Part shown: piece after piece, positions 1 to 10,963 of the stretch
Position numbering within the stretch: position 1 is the first letter of the stretch
Layout of the letters: each line of letters starts with the position of its first letter
Origin: Prostheceraeus crozeri
Lineage: Eukaryota; Platyhelminthes; Polycladida; Euryleptidae
Assembly (NCBI GenBank): GCA_907163375.1
Contig: CAJQUW010009024.1
Span: 191,001-255,000, forward strand
Direction of reading: 5' to 3'
DNA length: 64,000 nt
Position numbers and translations under genes: made by a program
Notes under the pieces: generated by a model
Told to the model about the DNA's origin: nothing
The model's input: only the letters and a program-made list of their open reading frames with translations
Databases searched by the model: none

Positions 1-276
1 TTGGGAAGAATAAGTTGACTCTATCAAGACATGATGTAAACATACACTCCATTTCAAATTTTTTGGTGTTTTTCAAAATTTCGTGGGTCCTAATGTTTGA
101 TGGACCCGCACGACTAATTCCGGTGCCAATTTGGACTAGCAAAAAATACACCCAGTTAGCCAAGACGCCAAATTTTCATTTCCTAAAAAAATCATAGAAA
201 TCCGACCAAGGCTTCCCACCTTAAAAACTCGAAAACCACGCACCGCCACAAGAGTCACGTATACCCTAACCCTAAC
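1..276. other. Unassigned flank ending in telomere-like repeats
   Basis: No gene is supported here. The block ends at 264-276 with two CCCTAA units, exactly where similarity to the element B/D family begins. The telomere-like units may mark the breakpoint that truncated fragment C, although two units can also arise by chance. Confidence 0.4.
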
Positions 277-540
277 ATGAGCCTTTTGCTTCACAACGTC
301 TTTTAAAATGTCAAGCTGTTGACGCAACCAATTATCAATAGGTATACTCAGGTTTTGACCACAACGATTTACTTGTGTATCCACTTTTGGTAAGTATGCC
401 GCCGGTATTTGAAGATAGAGTCGAACACCGTTGTAGCGCACTTGTTGTTTGTAGGTGGGATAGCCGTGAATTTTCGGATTCGACAGCTCGAGATGATGAA
501 GATTGAGTGATGCAGCAGTAGGAGTAGGATTCATGGCCAT
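277..540 (-). pseudogene. Fragment C copy of the possible DNA-binding (57133-type) gene
   Basis: The reading starts at an ATG at 540 (MAMNPTPTAAS-like) and matches the first third of the 57133-57816 gene of element B and the 63557 gene of element D, including the QVRYNGVRLYLQ and VNRCGQNLSIPIDNWL stretches. It is cut by the fragment boundary, so it is not functional. As in B and D, a TTTCGTTACAG-type splice acceptor lies just before the ATG. Confidence 0.7.
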
Positions 541-724
541 GGCAGTCTGTAACGAAAGAATATCACTAAGTACATTCATAATCATCAGAGAAAAGGAAAT
601 CGTTATCTTAGCAGTGACATATGAGGTGGCCCATAAGAGGACCGTTTGTGGCATTCACATTATTTAAAGCTCATCACCAAAATCTAAATCTTTGTCATCG
701 TCCAGCAAATTGAATGTCTTGAGC

Positions 725-904
725 TTAGGACCCTTGTTGATTCAAATCCTTAAAGGACTTGAATGTATAGCGCCTTGGTGGTGGTTGCGGCGGCGGTGGG
801 GGCGGTGGCGATGGTTCAACAAAATAAGCTTGTACAATCATCGGCCACACACTCTCCTGCGTCTCTCTTCTAAAATGTTGGTAAGGTGTAAGCCACACAG
901 TCAT
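725..904 (-). CDS. Small proline-rich protein, C copy
   Basis: A reading of about 60 residues starts MTVW and contains VWPMIVQAYFVEP followed by a polyproline run and RRYTFKSFKDLN. The same small protein lies at the same place in element B (58020-58169) and element D (63193-63387), always between the promoter and the 57133-type gene. In all copies the downstream DNA could encode an acidic stretch like LLDDDEDLDFGDEL, possibly a second exon or the C-terminus. The function is unknown; three conserved copies argue that it is a real gene. Confidence 0.5.
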   Translation of the reverse strand: MTVWLTPYQHFRRETQESVWPMIVQAYFVEPSPPPPPPPQPPPRRYTFKSFKDLNQQGS

Positions 905-1032
905 GACACTCACTTGTAAAATTTGGAAACAGGATTGAATCAAACAAAATTGAGACAGAGAATGGCTTGAGCAAGTCACACACGCTTTTCAAGTCAAGAG
1001 AATGAAATGAAGAGAAAATGGGAAGATGACTG

Positions 1033-1147
1033 CTTTTATAGTCCCCTGCAAATCCACACGTGGCACTATGAGAGCCAATCAGAGACCTCCATTTGTCACC
1101 TGACTTCGTTGCGGCAGGGAAAAGGAGGCACGCATACGACTGACTCA
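1033..1147 (-). promoter_or_regulatory. AP-1 / CCAAT / TATA promoter, C copy
   Basis: Read on the minus strand: an AP-1 consensus (TGACTCA, 1141-1147), a CCAAT box near 1071-1077 and a TATA box (TATAAAAGCA, about 1033-1042). The same order and similar spacing occur at 58297-58411 and 62950-63064. It should drive the proline-rich and 57133-type genes. Confidence 0.6.
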
Positions 1148-1178
1148 TGATTGCTTTTTCCAAATCTTGTAGTCAAAT

Positions 1179-1601
1179 CTAGTTTAGCACATTGAGTTGA
1201 ATATGAATGTGTTTTATGCGACATAAGAGCAAGTTGGATCCGTGCTCATGAAATGAATCTAGTCGAGATGCAATTTTCGCCATTTGTCGCTGATAGAAAT
1301 CTTTAGGATCATGTATCGTCTCTGCAGAATAGGATGCAAAATGAAAAACTACACGTTCACCTGCATGTTCATCAGTCACTTTCTCAAATTCAATCTCTGC
1401 AACTAATCGTCCTTTCACAACTTTATTCATCCAACTGTTCATGAACTGTCGGGAAACGAAGTAACCTTTAGCGATAGCAAATTCTAAGTCTGCCTTTTCA
1501 TGATGAAAGGAGATGATCTAGTCCATAATCACACCACGAAGACTTTGTCGATGAAAACGTAGTGAACAAAATTCATTCGTAAACTCTACTGCTTCTGTCA
1601 T
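1179..1601 (-). pseudogene. Small PolB-N-domain-like gene, C copy
   Basis: Starts at an ATG at 1601 (MTEAVEFTNEF-like) and ends HGSNLLLCRIKHIHIQLN, the family pattern also seen at 58443-58865 and 62507-62918 and in the two intact genes 46257-46709 and 55794-56216. It resembles a region in the N-terminal half of Polinton PolB (F...GSN...I..I.I.L). The gene has about one break. Confidence 0.6.
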
Positions 1602-1739
1602 CTTTCTTCCCATCACTTTGGAGACATAGCATGAATGACACAGTTCTAACAAGAATATGCAGTCGTACAGAATGAAACACTGTCTAATGTTGAACGTTTG
1701 TCTCAGATTTCATTGAAGCCATCAATTCTCCGATCACCA

Positions 1740-3167
1740 GAAGCCGAGTTGAAAAAACTCTCGTTTTTTTAAACTATCCAAAATCTTGGAAAATGCGCAA
1801 AAATTCGTTTTTTAAATAAGCTCTCACTTGGAAACGAAACCTTCCACAGATCTGAAAGGGTAGAATCCTACAGAACGAAGTGCGGTCTTTCCCCTAAGAA
1901 ACCGGAGCTCTTCATTCACTTTCATTCTTGAGATAGTCGTCACCAAAGTAGGCTACAATTTAACATTTTCACGAAAAAATCAGAAGTGTCGAGGCCCATA
2001 GTGAAGAAAATTTTCGAAAAAACCTTTGTGCGAATTTCAACGCCAAACCTTGATAGAAGTTTATTTCACATGATTCTGAACAACTTTAGTCCAAACATCA
2101 CTTTTGACAAAGCTCGATCCGAGGGGGGGAGGTCAGAACTTTTTCTGTCCGATTGAGCTGGGAATAGGTTTCCTAACCCAAAATTTCACGTAGAGTCCGA
2201 ATCTGCCTCAGTTTTCGTGTTCGATGTTTCGTTCGCGCGCCTGCTAGAGACATTTTTGTAAAATTCTAACTCTGTCGTTTTTCGGAGATGGTCAAAAATC
2301 TTAAAGTCGCTCTCAAACCTAAACGAAGGAAAGTAGAGACAAGCCGCTTCGTCCGGGGATTTTTTCTTACTCTTAGCTTTCAAATGAGCTATCGCACGAC
2401 TTTCTACCATCTCTAGAACCAAAGTTGGAAGAAACACTGCCGAGGGGGGAGGTCAGAACTTTTTCTCTCCGATTCACTTGAAACTCATCCTATAGATGCA
2501 GAATTGCATGTAGAGTCCGAATCTGCCTTGGTTTGGCCATTCGAGTACTCCTTCAGCCCGAAATAGGCTTTTCTTATCCCAAAAAGTCCAAAACCTACCT
2601 TTTCTAACTCTGTCGTTTTTCGGAGATTCCTACAATTTTCAAGTCATTTTCTCTCTAAACCAAGGAAAACTTGGGCAATTGATGCTTTCCACTGCTTTTT
2701 TTACTCTGAGCTTTCAAACGAGCTATCACACGACTTTCTACGATTCCTCCCACCCAAGTTGGAAGTCTGTCAGGAGGGGGGAGAGGTCATAACTTTTTGT
2801 CACCGATTCACTTGAAACTCACCCTGTAAATGCAGAATTGCATGTAGAGTCCGAATATGCCCTCGGTTTGGCCATCCGAGGACTCCTTCAGTCCGAAATA
2901 GGGCTTTTCTTATCCCAAAACGTCCAACACCTCCACTTTCCTAAGGACGGAACTTATTCCTACCCTTACCTCACGGGAGAGTTCATCCTTCCTTCCTTCA
3001 TGACTTCCTTCCAGAGGGGGGAAGGGTTTCCTCCTCTCGGTCCGATCCCTTCCAGCACATCCTTGGCCACCTCCCCTCCTCTCTCTCTCCAGATGGGGGG
3101 GGCTGAGTTAGCATGATGACTCATCGCTTCACCGCATCGGCCTTGTACTTGTGACAGGCTTGCTACT
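1740..3167. repeat. Terminal repeat of fragment C, with internal sub-repeats
   Basis: The block consists of degenerate sub-repeats, each with phrases such as GTCAGAACTTTTTCT, AACTCTGTCGTTTTTC and AGCTTTCAAA.GAGCTAT, separated by runs of six to nine G (about 2125, 2443, 2775, 3015 and 3096). The same phrases build the TIRs of element B. The outermost part carries an AP-1 site at 3117-3123. Translations of this block are not genes. Confidence 0.75.
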
Positions 3168-3257
3168 TTTAAAAACTAACTTTATAAAATAAAAAAGGAC
3201 GGGCTTACTACTTTTTGGGGTTTACTACTTTAAAAAACGAGACCTTACTCTGCTTTC
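3168..3257. other. Repeated Polinton-terminus-like motifs beside fragment C
   Basis: Just outside the C terminus, the end-like sequence TTACTACTTT occurs twice more (about 3206-3216 and 3225-3236), the second followed by AAAAAACG. This could be the remains of further element ends or a local tandem duplication of the terminus. No gene is present. Confidence 0.35.
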
Positions 3258-4115
3258 TTGACTGAAATTTCAAGTTTTTAATCCAATTTTCACCGGTATA
3301 GTTTTATGATCCAATAAATTCATGTTTTATTTCTTGAATCTGAATACTAATGCGGACCCATTAATATCTTTCAAAGTTAATAGAAATCATTGTCTTTGAT
3401 TCTGTTATTTTGATCTACCAGTGGCAGGTTGCTTGTGACGCTTAAGAAGATTATTTTGAAGTTGAGCATGAAAGCAATAGCAGGTCATCGAGCTGCCAAT
3501 TTAACAAACATTACCTCTCCAAGGCTGTTATGACACGGACAATCTGTAAAATAATATCATTTCCTTCTGCTTTGTGCTTTCATGATCAGTCAATTCCATT
3601 GTAATTTCTTCAAAACTGCAGAAATGTGTATCTCTCATTTTGAAACAATTCCGACTGTATCTCCCTTGATTTCTTTTAATAGAATCGAAAGTTAATTAAA
3701 TTGGTTGAGGCTAACCTCCGGTAGATCATAAAGAAAAATAATAATACTATAGGCCTAACTAAAAACTGAAAGAAGAAAAAAAATTATAACTTATTACTGC
3801 GTTTTAAACAAAATTATAAATCTAACAACTTACTTGTGACATTAGCGTCTAAAAAGGAGTGATTATAGACATGACACTTGTGTGTCTGCTTAAATACTTC
3901 AAACTTTGTAACTTATCTAAATCCCAATCTGCTATCAGTCAAATACAGTTACAAACAGACCTGTCATTTCTAATGCGGATATATAGTATATATTAATGAT
4001 TATTAATGATATTAATGATTATTATATATATAATGCGGATATAAGTATATACTCATTGGGGATTTAATAAATGCGGAATTACCACTCTACCTAATCTACT
4101 TACTCTATGCTTCTG
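3258..4115 (+). repeat. Segmental duplication, copy 1
   Basis: About 440 bp (3258-3700) match 6538-6975 in the same orientation. Shared phrases include TTGAATCTGAAT, GTGGCAGGTTGCTTGTGA/ATGA, GCAGGTCATCG and AACAATTCCGACTGTATC. The similarity resumes at about 4050-4115 (GATTTAATAAATGCGGA) and matches 6990-7035. The extra DNA at 3700-4045 includes an AT-rich simple repeat. No coding signal is seen. Confidence 0.75.
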
Positions 4116-5999
4116 TGCTTCTGCTATACTTGTAGCTAGCTATATTTTGAAAGTGCTAGATTAGTGTATTCGACTAAAATATTAATTATCTTCAAAAATT
4201 TTGATCTTGATCTCCTGAACTTCTTTTGTTCGAGTCTTTGATAATATGCATTAATTGCATAATTTGCTGTGTCATTATTTACAAGCAGAACAATTCTACT
4301 ACACCTGTCATGTTGGTTTGGTGGGCAGATGAGGCTCATCAGCCCTCACCCCAATGGGGGAAAGGGGCGTTTTTTGCTCCCTATCAGCAAGTCCACATCA
4401 TGCTCATCAATTTCAAGATCAATTGTACACTTTACGTTAGGGAATGTCATTGTTGTAAATTTCTAAAAAAATACAATAATAATCTCCAAATTTATCATAG
4501 GACATGAAAATTTCGCAAACTTTTCTAATTCTCAGAACCAGAATAGGCATCTTTTCAGGTTGCACAACTACAGGGAAAGGTGAAAAAGTTTTTCCTGCAA
4601 ACTGTAATCCAATTTACAACATTCCAGATTTTCTTACTAGCACCAGGATTTTCATTGCGAATATCATCATACGCTTTTTGTATTTACCTCATTCTGCTTA
4701 ATTACCATTAGTAGTATCGAAAATTTTCCAAATAGTTAGCAAATCCGCTATTGATTGATTGTTGGAATTGAGGTAATGTCGTCCAGATATGATTTCCATG
4801 TCACTCAATACAGCGAGGGAATGTGGTGTTGTCTTCCTTTCTGATTAAGAAAGACATTGAATGCAACCTGAAATGGATTAAGCCATTCCTCCAGGATATC
4901 CTGTGTTTAATCACTCCACGAGTCAATGATACTTCATTTCATGTACATGTAATTCAATTCGTATTTTGAGTTAGCCGAGAAAGCAAGGTGGATCACATGA
5001 CACCCATCTATCTTAGAGTTGTTCTCGCTCAGAGCTAGAGCGATTTTGAGAAAAAATGGTTAAAAATTTCGAAATTCTTTTTACTGTAGAATTCTCGTCT
5101 GGTATCTGATTGTAACGATATTAGAAATGCCACAACTAATGAGATGTGACACATGATTCGCAATGCAAACTTTAAATTGCTCTTCTAAAAAGTGATTGTT
5201 GCAAAAGTTTTGAAGATGTTTTCAACGGTTGTACCACAGAATTAAATATTTTGTTTATCTGATTCGGTTTGCTGGAAGTGTGATTAATGCGAATTGGCCG
5301 GCACATCGAGGAACTTATTAAGTGGTCAAAGAGGAATTCCTAATACCTTACAGAGATAGGAAAAAAGTCGTGCGTTGCTTGCAGATTAATGTAAGTTCCA
5401 GCAAAGTGCTTCAATTGTCAAAATTCCTTCAAATTCAAAGAATTTAGAATTCTGCGCACAAGTTTTCTACATAATATTGGCCCTTCCGATCATTATTAAA
5501 GAAAGTAGCAGGCGTATGAAAATTAGTTCACTTGATGATTTCACATCCTCTCCTCGGCATTGCTCACTGTATAGTGCATACATTGAATCGAATGTTAGCC
5601 AAGATGTGTGTTTTGGTGTGTGCGAAGTGATATCACAGCACGCACGCATCTCTCACTGGCTCTGGTGTCCTCTGCTGACAGCTTATTATTTGCCATTTCC
5701 AGGAGCAAGCGATACACGAATTATCCATTCGAGAAGGAGCAAGTTGTCTAATTCTGTAATGTGCAATTTCGATATTAAGGTTATATACAATTCTTCCTTT
5801 CTAGAAAACCAAAGAGCGTGCAGATGAATCTAATTCTGTGGTTGTAGCCATAGAGTAAGTATAATGTAGGTAGAGTGTCGACAAAAAGGTAACTGTATAC
5901 AGTGAAAATTTTTATATCAAAGGATTCAGTTTTTGTAGAGATCACGTTCTTGCGGCCCAAAAAATTATTTCAACAGTTTCGAAAAAACTAAATTTTTGC
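4116..5999. other. Spacer without recognisable features
   Basis: Short open frames here (for example 5477-5827) show no motif, no family resemblance and no consistent codon pattern. I see no gene, RNA or repeat that I can support. Confidence 0.5.
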
Positions 6000-6310
6000 A
6001 TAATGGAGTTGATTTGTGCTCCATGGAGGAACAATCATCGCCCCTCACCGCGTTTGCTGACCGCTCATCACATGAGGCGGGGAAAAATATCCAACGGTGA
6101 TGTAACTTGACACCCTGCCGGATTGATGGCATCAGAGAATCTTCCTAATTGTGAAGTGACAATCTTTCTTTTCATCTTTCTTATAAAAGCTCTTGTTATT
6201 CATGCCTTCATCAAATGTGAGAGTCTGACGAAGATTAAATCGAAAATTTACTCAACAGAGTATTTTTATTTTATACCCGCAAGGCTATTAGCACAAATCA
6301 ACTCCATTAT
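6000..6310. repeat. Inverted-repeat pair, possible small MITE
   Basis: A 21-bp sequence at 6000-6020 (ATAATGGAGTTGATTTGTGC plus one T) recurs as its perfect reverse complement at 6290-6310. The arms enclose about 270 bp with no coding signal. No clear target duplication flanks the arms, so the MITE call is tentative. Confidence 0.4.
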
Positions 6311-6537
6311 TCAAACTCGGGTATGGCCAACGTATTTAGAAATTTATTGATAAATTTTTGCAATTTAAATACCACCGACATACCACCGTTACAAGTAGTA
6401 TGAAACAAGTTGGATATCAAAAGGAATGAATATTCTCTAACAAGCAGCGTAATTAAGCGGAAATTTTGAAGGAAATCTTATGAGCGGCATTATATTGGAA
6501 GTCTTCATGAAAAAGTCGAGATCTTATTGTGCTGTCG

Positions 6538-7035
6538 TGCCTGAAATTTCATATTCAATTTTCATTGTCATGAATTTATGATTCACTAAATTGATGTTTC
6601 TCTTCTTGAATCTGAATGATGATGTGGACCCTAACTACAATTTTCAAAGTTAATTGAAATCTTTGTCTTTGATTCTGCTATTTTGCTCTAGCAGTGGCAG
6701 GTTGCTTATGAAATGATCACGCTTAAAAATTGAGATTCTCTTGAGGTTCAGTATGAAAGCAACAGCAGGTCATCGCGTTACCAATTTAACAAACATTACC
6801 TCTTCAAAGCTGTCATGACACGGCCGATTTGTAAAATGGCATAATTCCCTTTGCATTACTATCATGATCAGTCAATTCCGTTGTAATTTCTTCAAAAATG
6901 CATAAATGTGCATATCTCACATCTGGAAACAATTCCGACTGTATCCCTCTCGAGTTCATTTAATAAAATCGAAGGTGTGCACACATTAAAGATTTAATAA
7001 ATGCGGAGTTACCACTCTATACTCTATGGCTGTGG
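6538..7035 (+). repeat. Segmental duplication, copy 2
   Basis: Partner of 3258-4115, same orientation, offset about 3.28 kb, roughly 80-85% similar by eye. This copy lacks the roughly 345-bp AT-rich insert of copy 1. Confidence 0.75.
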
Positions 7036-7240
7036 CTATTTTCTAGGCTAGCAATTGACATGCGGTTTTTGTTTACTGGAAAAGGAAGAAAATCATGGAT
7101 TCATTTTTCAGCCACTGATAGTAGCATATTGGCTCAACAAACACAAGTCAAAAGATTAATTATTCGCACGCAATAATACGAACACGAAAGGCCGCTATGC
7201 AATAGAATTGCTATTTTGACGAACTTTTGCGTCTAAATTA

Positions 7241-7749
7241 CAGGGAATATCAAACATTGATTGCAATTTAATTGCTCGTTTCAATCAATTAATTGAAATT
7301 GGCATTCGCGAGCAAGCAATTCATTGCAGCTGAGATTTCAGAGCAATCAATTCAGTGAAAATCAATTTGCACTTTAAACAATACATTGTTAGAAAAAGCT
7401 AGAATAACCGCTAAACTTCACGGAAAACATCCGTAAATATCTGTCAAAATGATGACGTAACAATTCAAATCCATTCATATCACATGAAACAAGCGTCTGC
7501 TTTTACGGATATTTACAGTTCAGAGTTTAAAAAATCGTGAAACTAATTTTTGCTGTCAATTGTAACGGATATTTACGGTTTACAGCTTACAGTGTATATC
7601 AAACAATCAGCTGAAATTGAAAAAAGTATCAATCAATCAATTAATTGAAATCGAATCACTCAGCAATCAATTGATTGAAATTGAATTGCTCAGCAAATAT
7701 GTAATTGATATCAATTAATTGAAACTCAATTGTTATTCTATGATCCCTG
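7241..7749. mobile_element. hAT-like MITE
   Basis: About 509 bp beginning CAGGGA and ending TCCCTG, with subterminal inverted arms rich in CAATTAATTG-type words (about 7250-7375 and 7610-7740). Flanking octamers CTAAATTA (7233-7240) and CTAAATAG (7750-7757) agree at 6 of 8 positions, which fits a decayed 8-bp hAT target duplication. An inner inverted pair around ACGGATATTTAC lies at about 7420-7580. There is no coding capacity. Confidence 0.6.
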
Positions 7750-9340
7750 CTAAATAGTTTCCCATTTCAGATTGGTTGCGGCCAACTGCATATACATACA
7801 TGAGGACGGCCATTCGTGCAATATTGTGCGTGGGAATCAGTAGGCCTCAGTGACTCGGCTATTTACATGCAGAGATACATACGAATAATCAATCATTCAT
7901 AAATGATTCTCAACGCTGCTTGCGAATAACCTGTTTTTTGGCAATTGCCTATTTGTGTCATTTAACATCACAAACATGGCCAGCAGTTATTTCCTTAGGG
8001 TTTCATCGACATTCACGTTATCTATCTTCTTAGAGTGTAGCAAGACAATATACCCCTAATATGATTTGAGGTATCACAAGCATCGTTTTTATTGTGTCCA
8101 CTACTTAGCACAATGGTCACGTAATCAAATCTAAACCCTATGAGATAAGTAGAAACTGAAAAAAGTTTTAGGAATTTTGCAGTATTCAACGTATTATCAA
8201 TTAACAATACTTTACAGCAAACTATGCTGAGACTAAAGGAGTCATCTGTACGCTACCTGCATATTTTAATTCCACACAGTAAGTTGAGCGCAACAGTTTT
8301 AGAGGAAGGTTTCATTTCAAAGTAGATTGGCAAATAAAATTTAAATGCTCTACTTTTTCAGAAGTTTTTATCAATTGTTTTTATAAATGCATCAGATCTC
8401 GAAAGAAGTGGAAGCCTAAAATTTTCTGATACTTCATTTGATCAACTTCCATTGTCTGATTCATAAAATGATGATGTTTCATGGACAGACTACATATACT
8501 TTGACTCAGGAACGTTATGATATGAGTCCCTCTGATGGTCTTTTGTTTTTCACGATTTTATTTAATCTTTCCAGAAGAGTTATTTTGGTGTATGTTTGTG
8601 CTTAATTCGCGTGATGTCGTATCGTCAAAGTCAGTGTAACGAATCTCGTTGCAATTCGGATGATTCCAAGTTCGCATCTGAACAAAGCTAACATTGCAAC
8701 ATTCGTAACCACATTGAAAAGAGGATTCTTGAAATGGAGAAACTGTGCCAACCAAATGATTATTCATGTCAATGTTGACAGTCAGCATTTGTTCGAGTCA
8801 TCGAATTTGAATTGATGGCCAATGTTAATGACCATGTCTTATCAGAAACTGTTGCCACTTAGCCTGCTATATTCTGTGGAGTAGGTAAACCCGAAAAAAT
8901 AGTTCTGTATTGAAATTTTTCGATGAAGTCAAAGAACCTCAAAGTTGCGTAGCGATGACCTGCAATTTTCCTGTTTTTTCAAAAGATATTGCTTTCTTTG
9001 CAGATGTTACTGTTAGAATAGTTTTGCAGTGTATTTACGACCGCTTTTCTGCGTTAGCGTGCAGGTTAATTGATTTTGAAGAAATCGGAATGGCATATCC
9101 ATGCACTTGCTTTGAAAATTTGGTGGCAGTTGGAAGAGATAGTAACCTACATTCATGGTCACCACGATTCAAGTGTCTGTTGCTTACGTAAGTATTGTTG
9201 AGGTGTCGCACGTAAACTGTGATTTTTTTCTGTTGGCGGCTATAAAGCTGAGATTGACCTGAGAGTGTAGAGTGAGTTCTTCTTTGAAAGACAGCCTGTC
9301 TGATCATCCGCACAATCTGAAAAAATGCTTGTATTTTTTA
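7750..9340. other. Spacer without recognisable features
   Basis: Open frames at 8558-8788, 8910-9191 and 9035-9313 have no motif and overlap one another on opposite strands. I see no feature that I can support. Confidence 0.5.
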
Positions 9341-9346
9341 ATTATC

Positions 9347-9694
9347 AGTAGTTAGAATTGCGGACGCACTGATAGTGGATACGAACATGGATAGGAACAT
9401 GTGTTCCGAATTGCCAATGCGAACATGGATATGAACATGTTCCGAATTGCGAATGGATGCGAACATGGATAGGAACATGTAAATAGGAACCGCGTTCCGA
9501 TTGATAGGCGAATTGAGATCATACTCAATGATTCGGAACGCCTTGTTCCGAAATTGAATTAGAGTATGTGAATTAGAATAGGGATGCGAACATCTATTTC
9601 GGTACTTAAACAGGTGTTTGTTTTGAGACTGCTTGCTCAAATGCGACAATTGTGGCCATTGTGACTATGATGACAATTTTATTTATTTTCATAA
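9347..9694 (+). repeat. Polinton A left TIR
   Basis: The reverse complement of 29509-29856. It contains internal short repeats around GAACATGGATA and GGAACATGT. It is preceded by the target duplication ATTATC at 9341-9346. The first gene starts 34 bp inside. Confidence 0.97.
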
Positions 9695-9728
9695 CTAGGT
9701 TAAGTTATAAATACGTGGAAGTTGCTTG

Positions 9729-10232
9729 ATGGTTAGTTACCCAATTTCAATGATTGTTGCAAGAGACCTTGGTTATTCGCTAAAGGCTATAGAAACTGTT
9801 ACAAATCTAAATGAAAATATCAAAGCTGGTGATTTAGTTGAACGACTAATGGATCTGGATGAGCATACCATGAATGCTAAATTGGATCGTAGTTGGATAG
9901 AAGATTTCTCAATGCTACATTATAAAGACAGTGAAATTAGGAGGATGAAATTGGAACTTTCTGAAACGGAGATAAAAAAAGTGAAACCTTCAATTGATTT
10001 ATCAAAATGTTCTAACTATGAAAGTGACTTCAGAAAGAAATTAGAAACAGAGACGTTTAAACTATTATGTGAACGGAACTGCATTAGGTGTTTTGAACGG
10101 GAAAAATCCCTTCTCTTCTTACCATGTTCTCATTTTGTCATGTGTTCTACATGCTATATACCCTTGGAAACTACATTTTGTCCCCTTTGTGATGAAGAAA
10201 TAATTTCAACAGTCACTGTATATCGTTCATGA
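9729..10232 (+). CDS. UBA-RING protein, like the C-terminal half of an IAP
   Basis: 167 residues from the ATG at 9729. Residues about 1-45 resemble the UBA domain of inhibitor-of-apoptosis proteins (ARDLGYSLKAIETV). The C-terminus is a C3HC4 RING: C-x2-C, then LPCSHFVMCSTC, then CPLC. Known family role: the UBA binds ubiquitin chains and the RING is an E3 ligase that controls cell death signalling. No BIR repeat is present, so direct caspase binding is not expected. It is probably captured from a host IAP or MDM2-type gene. It is the first gene inside the left TIR; a TATA-like ATAAATA lies about 20 bp upstream, at the TIR edge. Confidence 0.75.
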   Translation: MVSYPISMIVARDLGYSLKAIETVTNLNENIKAGDLVERLMDLDEHTMNAKLDRSWIEDFSMLHYKDSEIRRMKLELSETEIKKVKPSIDLSKCSNYESDFRKKLETETFKLLCERNCIRCFEREKSLLFLPCSHFVMCSTCYIPLETTFCPLCDEEIISTVTVYRS

Positions 10233-10287
10233 TGAGTCATCATGCGTGTCTGTGATTGGTTGTTATTGTGCAGCTTTTGTATATAAG
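10233..10287 (+). promoter_or_regulatory. AP-1 / CCAAT / TATA promoter
   Basis: TGAGTCA (10233-10239), an inverted CCAAT box (ATTGG, 10255-10259) and a TATA box (GTATATAAGG, about 10280-10289), about 55 bp before the ATG at 10343. The order matches the promoters of the element B family. Confidence 0.6.
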
Positions 10288-10342
10288 GTTATCACACTTC
10301 TATTACAACCATACTTGTTGAGGATTGAAGACATTAATAAAC

Positions 10343-10954
10343 ATGCCATTTACCACGATCATTCCTGTTTCAATTATTTACAAAGACAATCTGTTTACTA
10401 GCAAGATTTTCTACTCTGCAAATGAGGTTATTGGTTACAAAGCTGATCTCATAGATCTGATGGAGGATATTGTCACATTCTATCATTGTGAATATGATAT
10501 TGAACTTCAGAAACTCTTAATGAGGATATTGACCAATGCCCTTACGCGAGTACTACGATTTTGGCTCGATGAAGTGTTCAAGCCTCTGAGTTTGACGGAA
10601 GCTATTCCACAGAGTTCTCGTTGCTATTGTGAAATGAGAACACGGAAATTGAAGACTTGTTTGCATGATATAATCGTATTTAGCCACTATGATGAAAATG
10701 GTGGTAAATTCAAGGTGGACATGTTTACCGGACCCCCGTCGATGAGCGTCAATGTGGCAGTGCAAGATGACCGGGACATAATCAAGTTTAGAGCATACTA
10801 TGCTAATCTTTTAAAAGTCTTCGCTTCAAAACCATGCTGTTCATGCTGTCCTCTATCAAAGGATTTAATGTGTAATATAGAACAGCTTATAACTGCAACG
10901 ACTCAGACTTTGAGTGATGTTGATGACTACGACCTACCATCTGTTACCGTTTGA
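10343..10954 (+). CDS. Unrecognised Polinton protein, 203 residues
   Basis: I do not recognise this family. The ATG at 10343 is chosen because the frame upstream has no earlier ATG. The protein has a central leucine-rich helical stretch, a cysteine cluster near residue 170 (CCSCC) and an acidic C-terminus (SDVDDYD). It has its own AP-1/CCAAT/TATA promoter, and the next gene begins 10 bp after its stop, so the two may share a transcript. Confidence 0.6.
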   Translation: MPFTTIIPVSIIYKDNLFTSKIFYSANEVIGYKADLIDLMEDIVTFYHCEYDIELQKLLMRILTNALTRVLRFWLDEVFKPLSLTEAIPQSSRCYCEMRTRKLKTCLHDIIVFSHYDENGGKFKVDMFTGPPSMSVNVAVQDDRDIIKFRAYYANLLKVFASKPCCSCCPLSKDLMCNIEQLITATTQTLSDVDDYDLPSVTV

Positions 10955-10963
10955 CTTTGTTGC

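Larger units (their letters stand above)
277..3167 (-). mobile_element. Polinton-family fragment C, right-hand end only
   Basis: The segment is collinear with the right end of element B (about 57560-60523): part of the 57133-type gene, the small proline-rich gene, an AP-1/CCAAT/TATA promoter, a small PolB-N-like gene and a long terminal repeat. It ends at 3167 in GCTACT followed by TTTAAA, which resembles B's end (ATTACTACT then TTTAAA). The other end is missing, because similarity stops at 277 inside the first gene. It is a broken fossil with several breaks and is clearly more diverged from B than B's two ends are from each other, so it is older. Confidence 0.8.

Noticed and set aside
870-1163. 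97-residue minus-strand frame, also 58203-58427
   Set aside because: It spans the AP-1/CCAAT/TATA promoter that is conserved in C, B and D, so it is non-coding.
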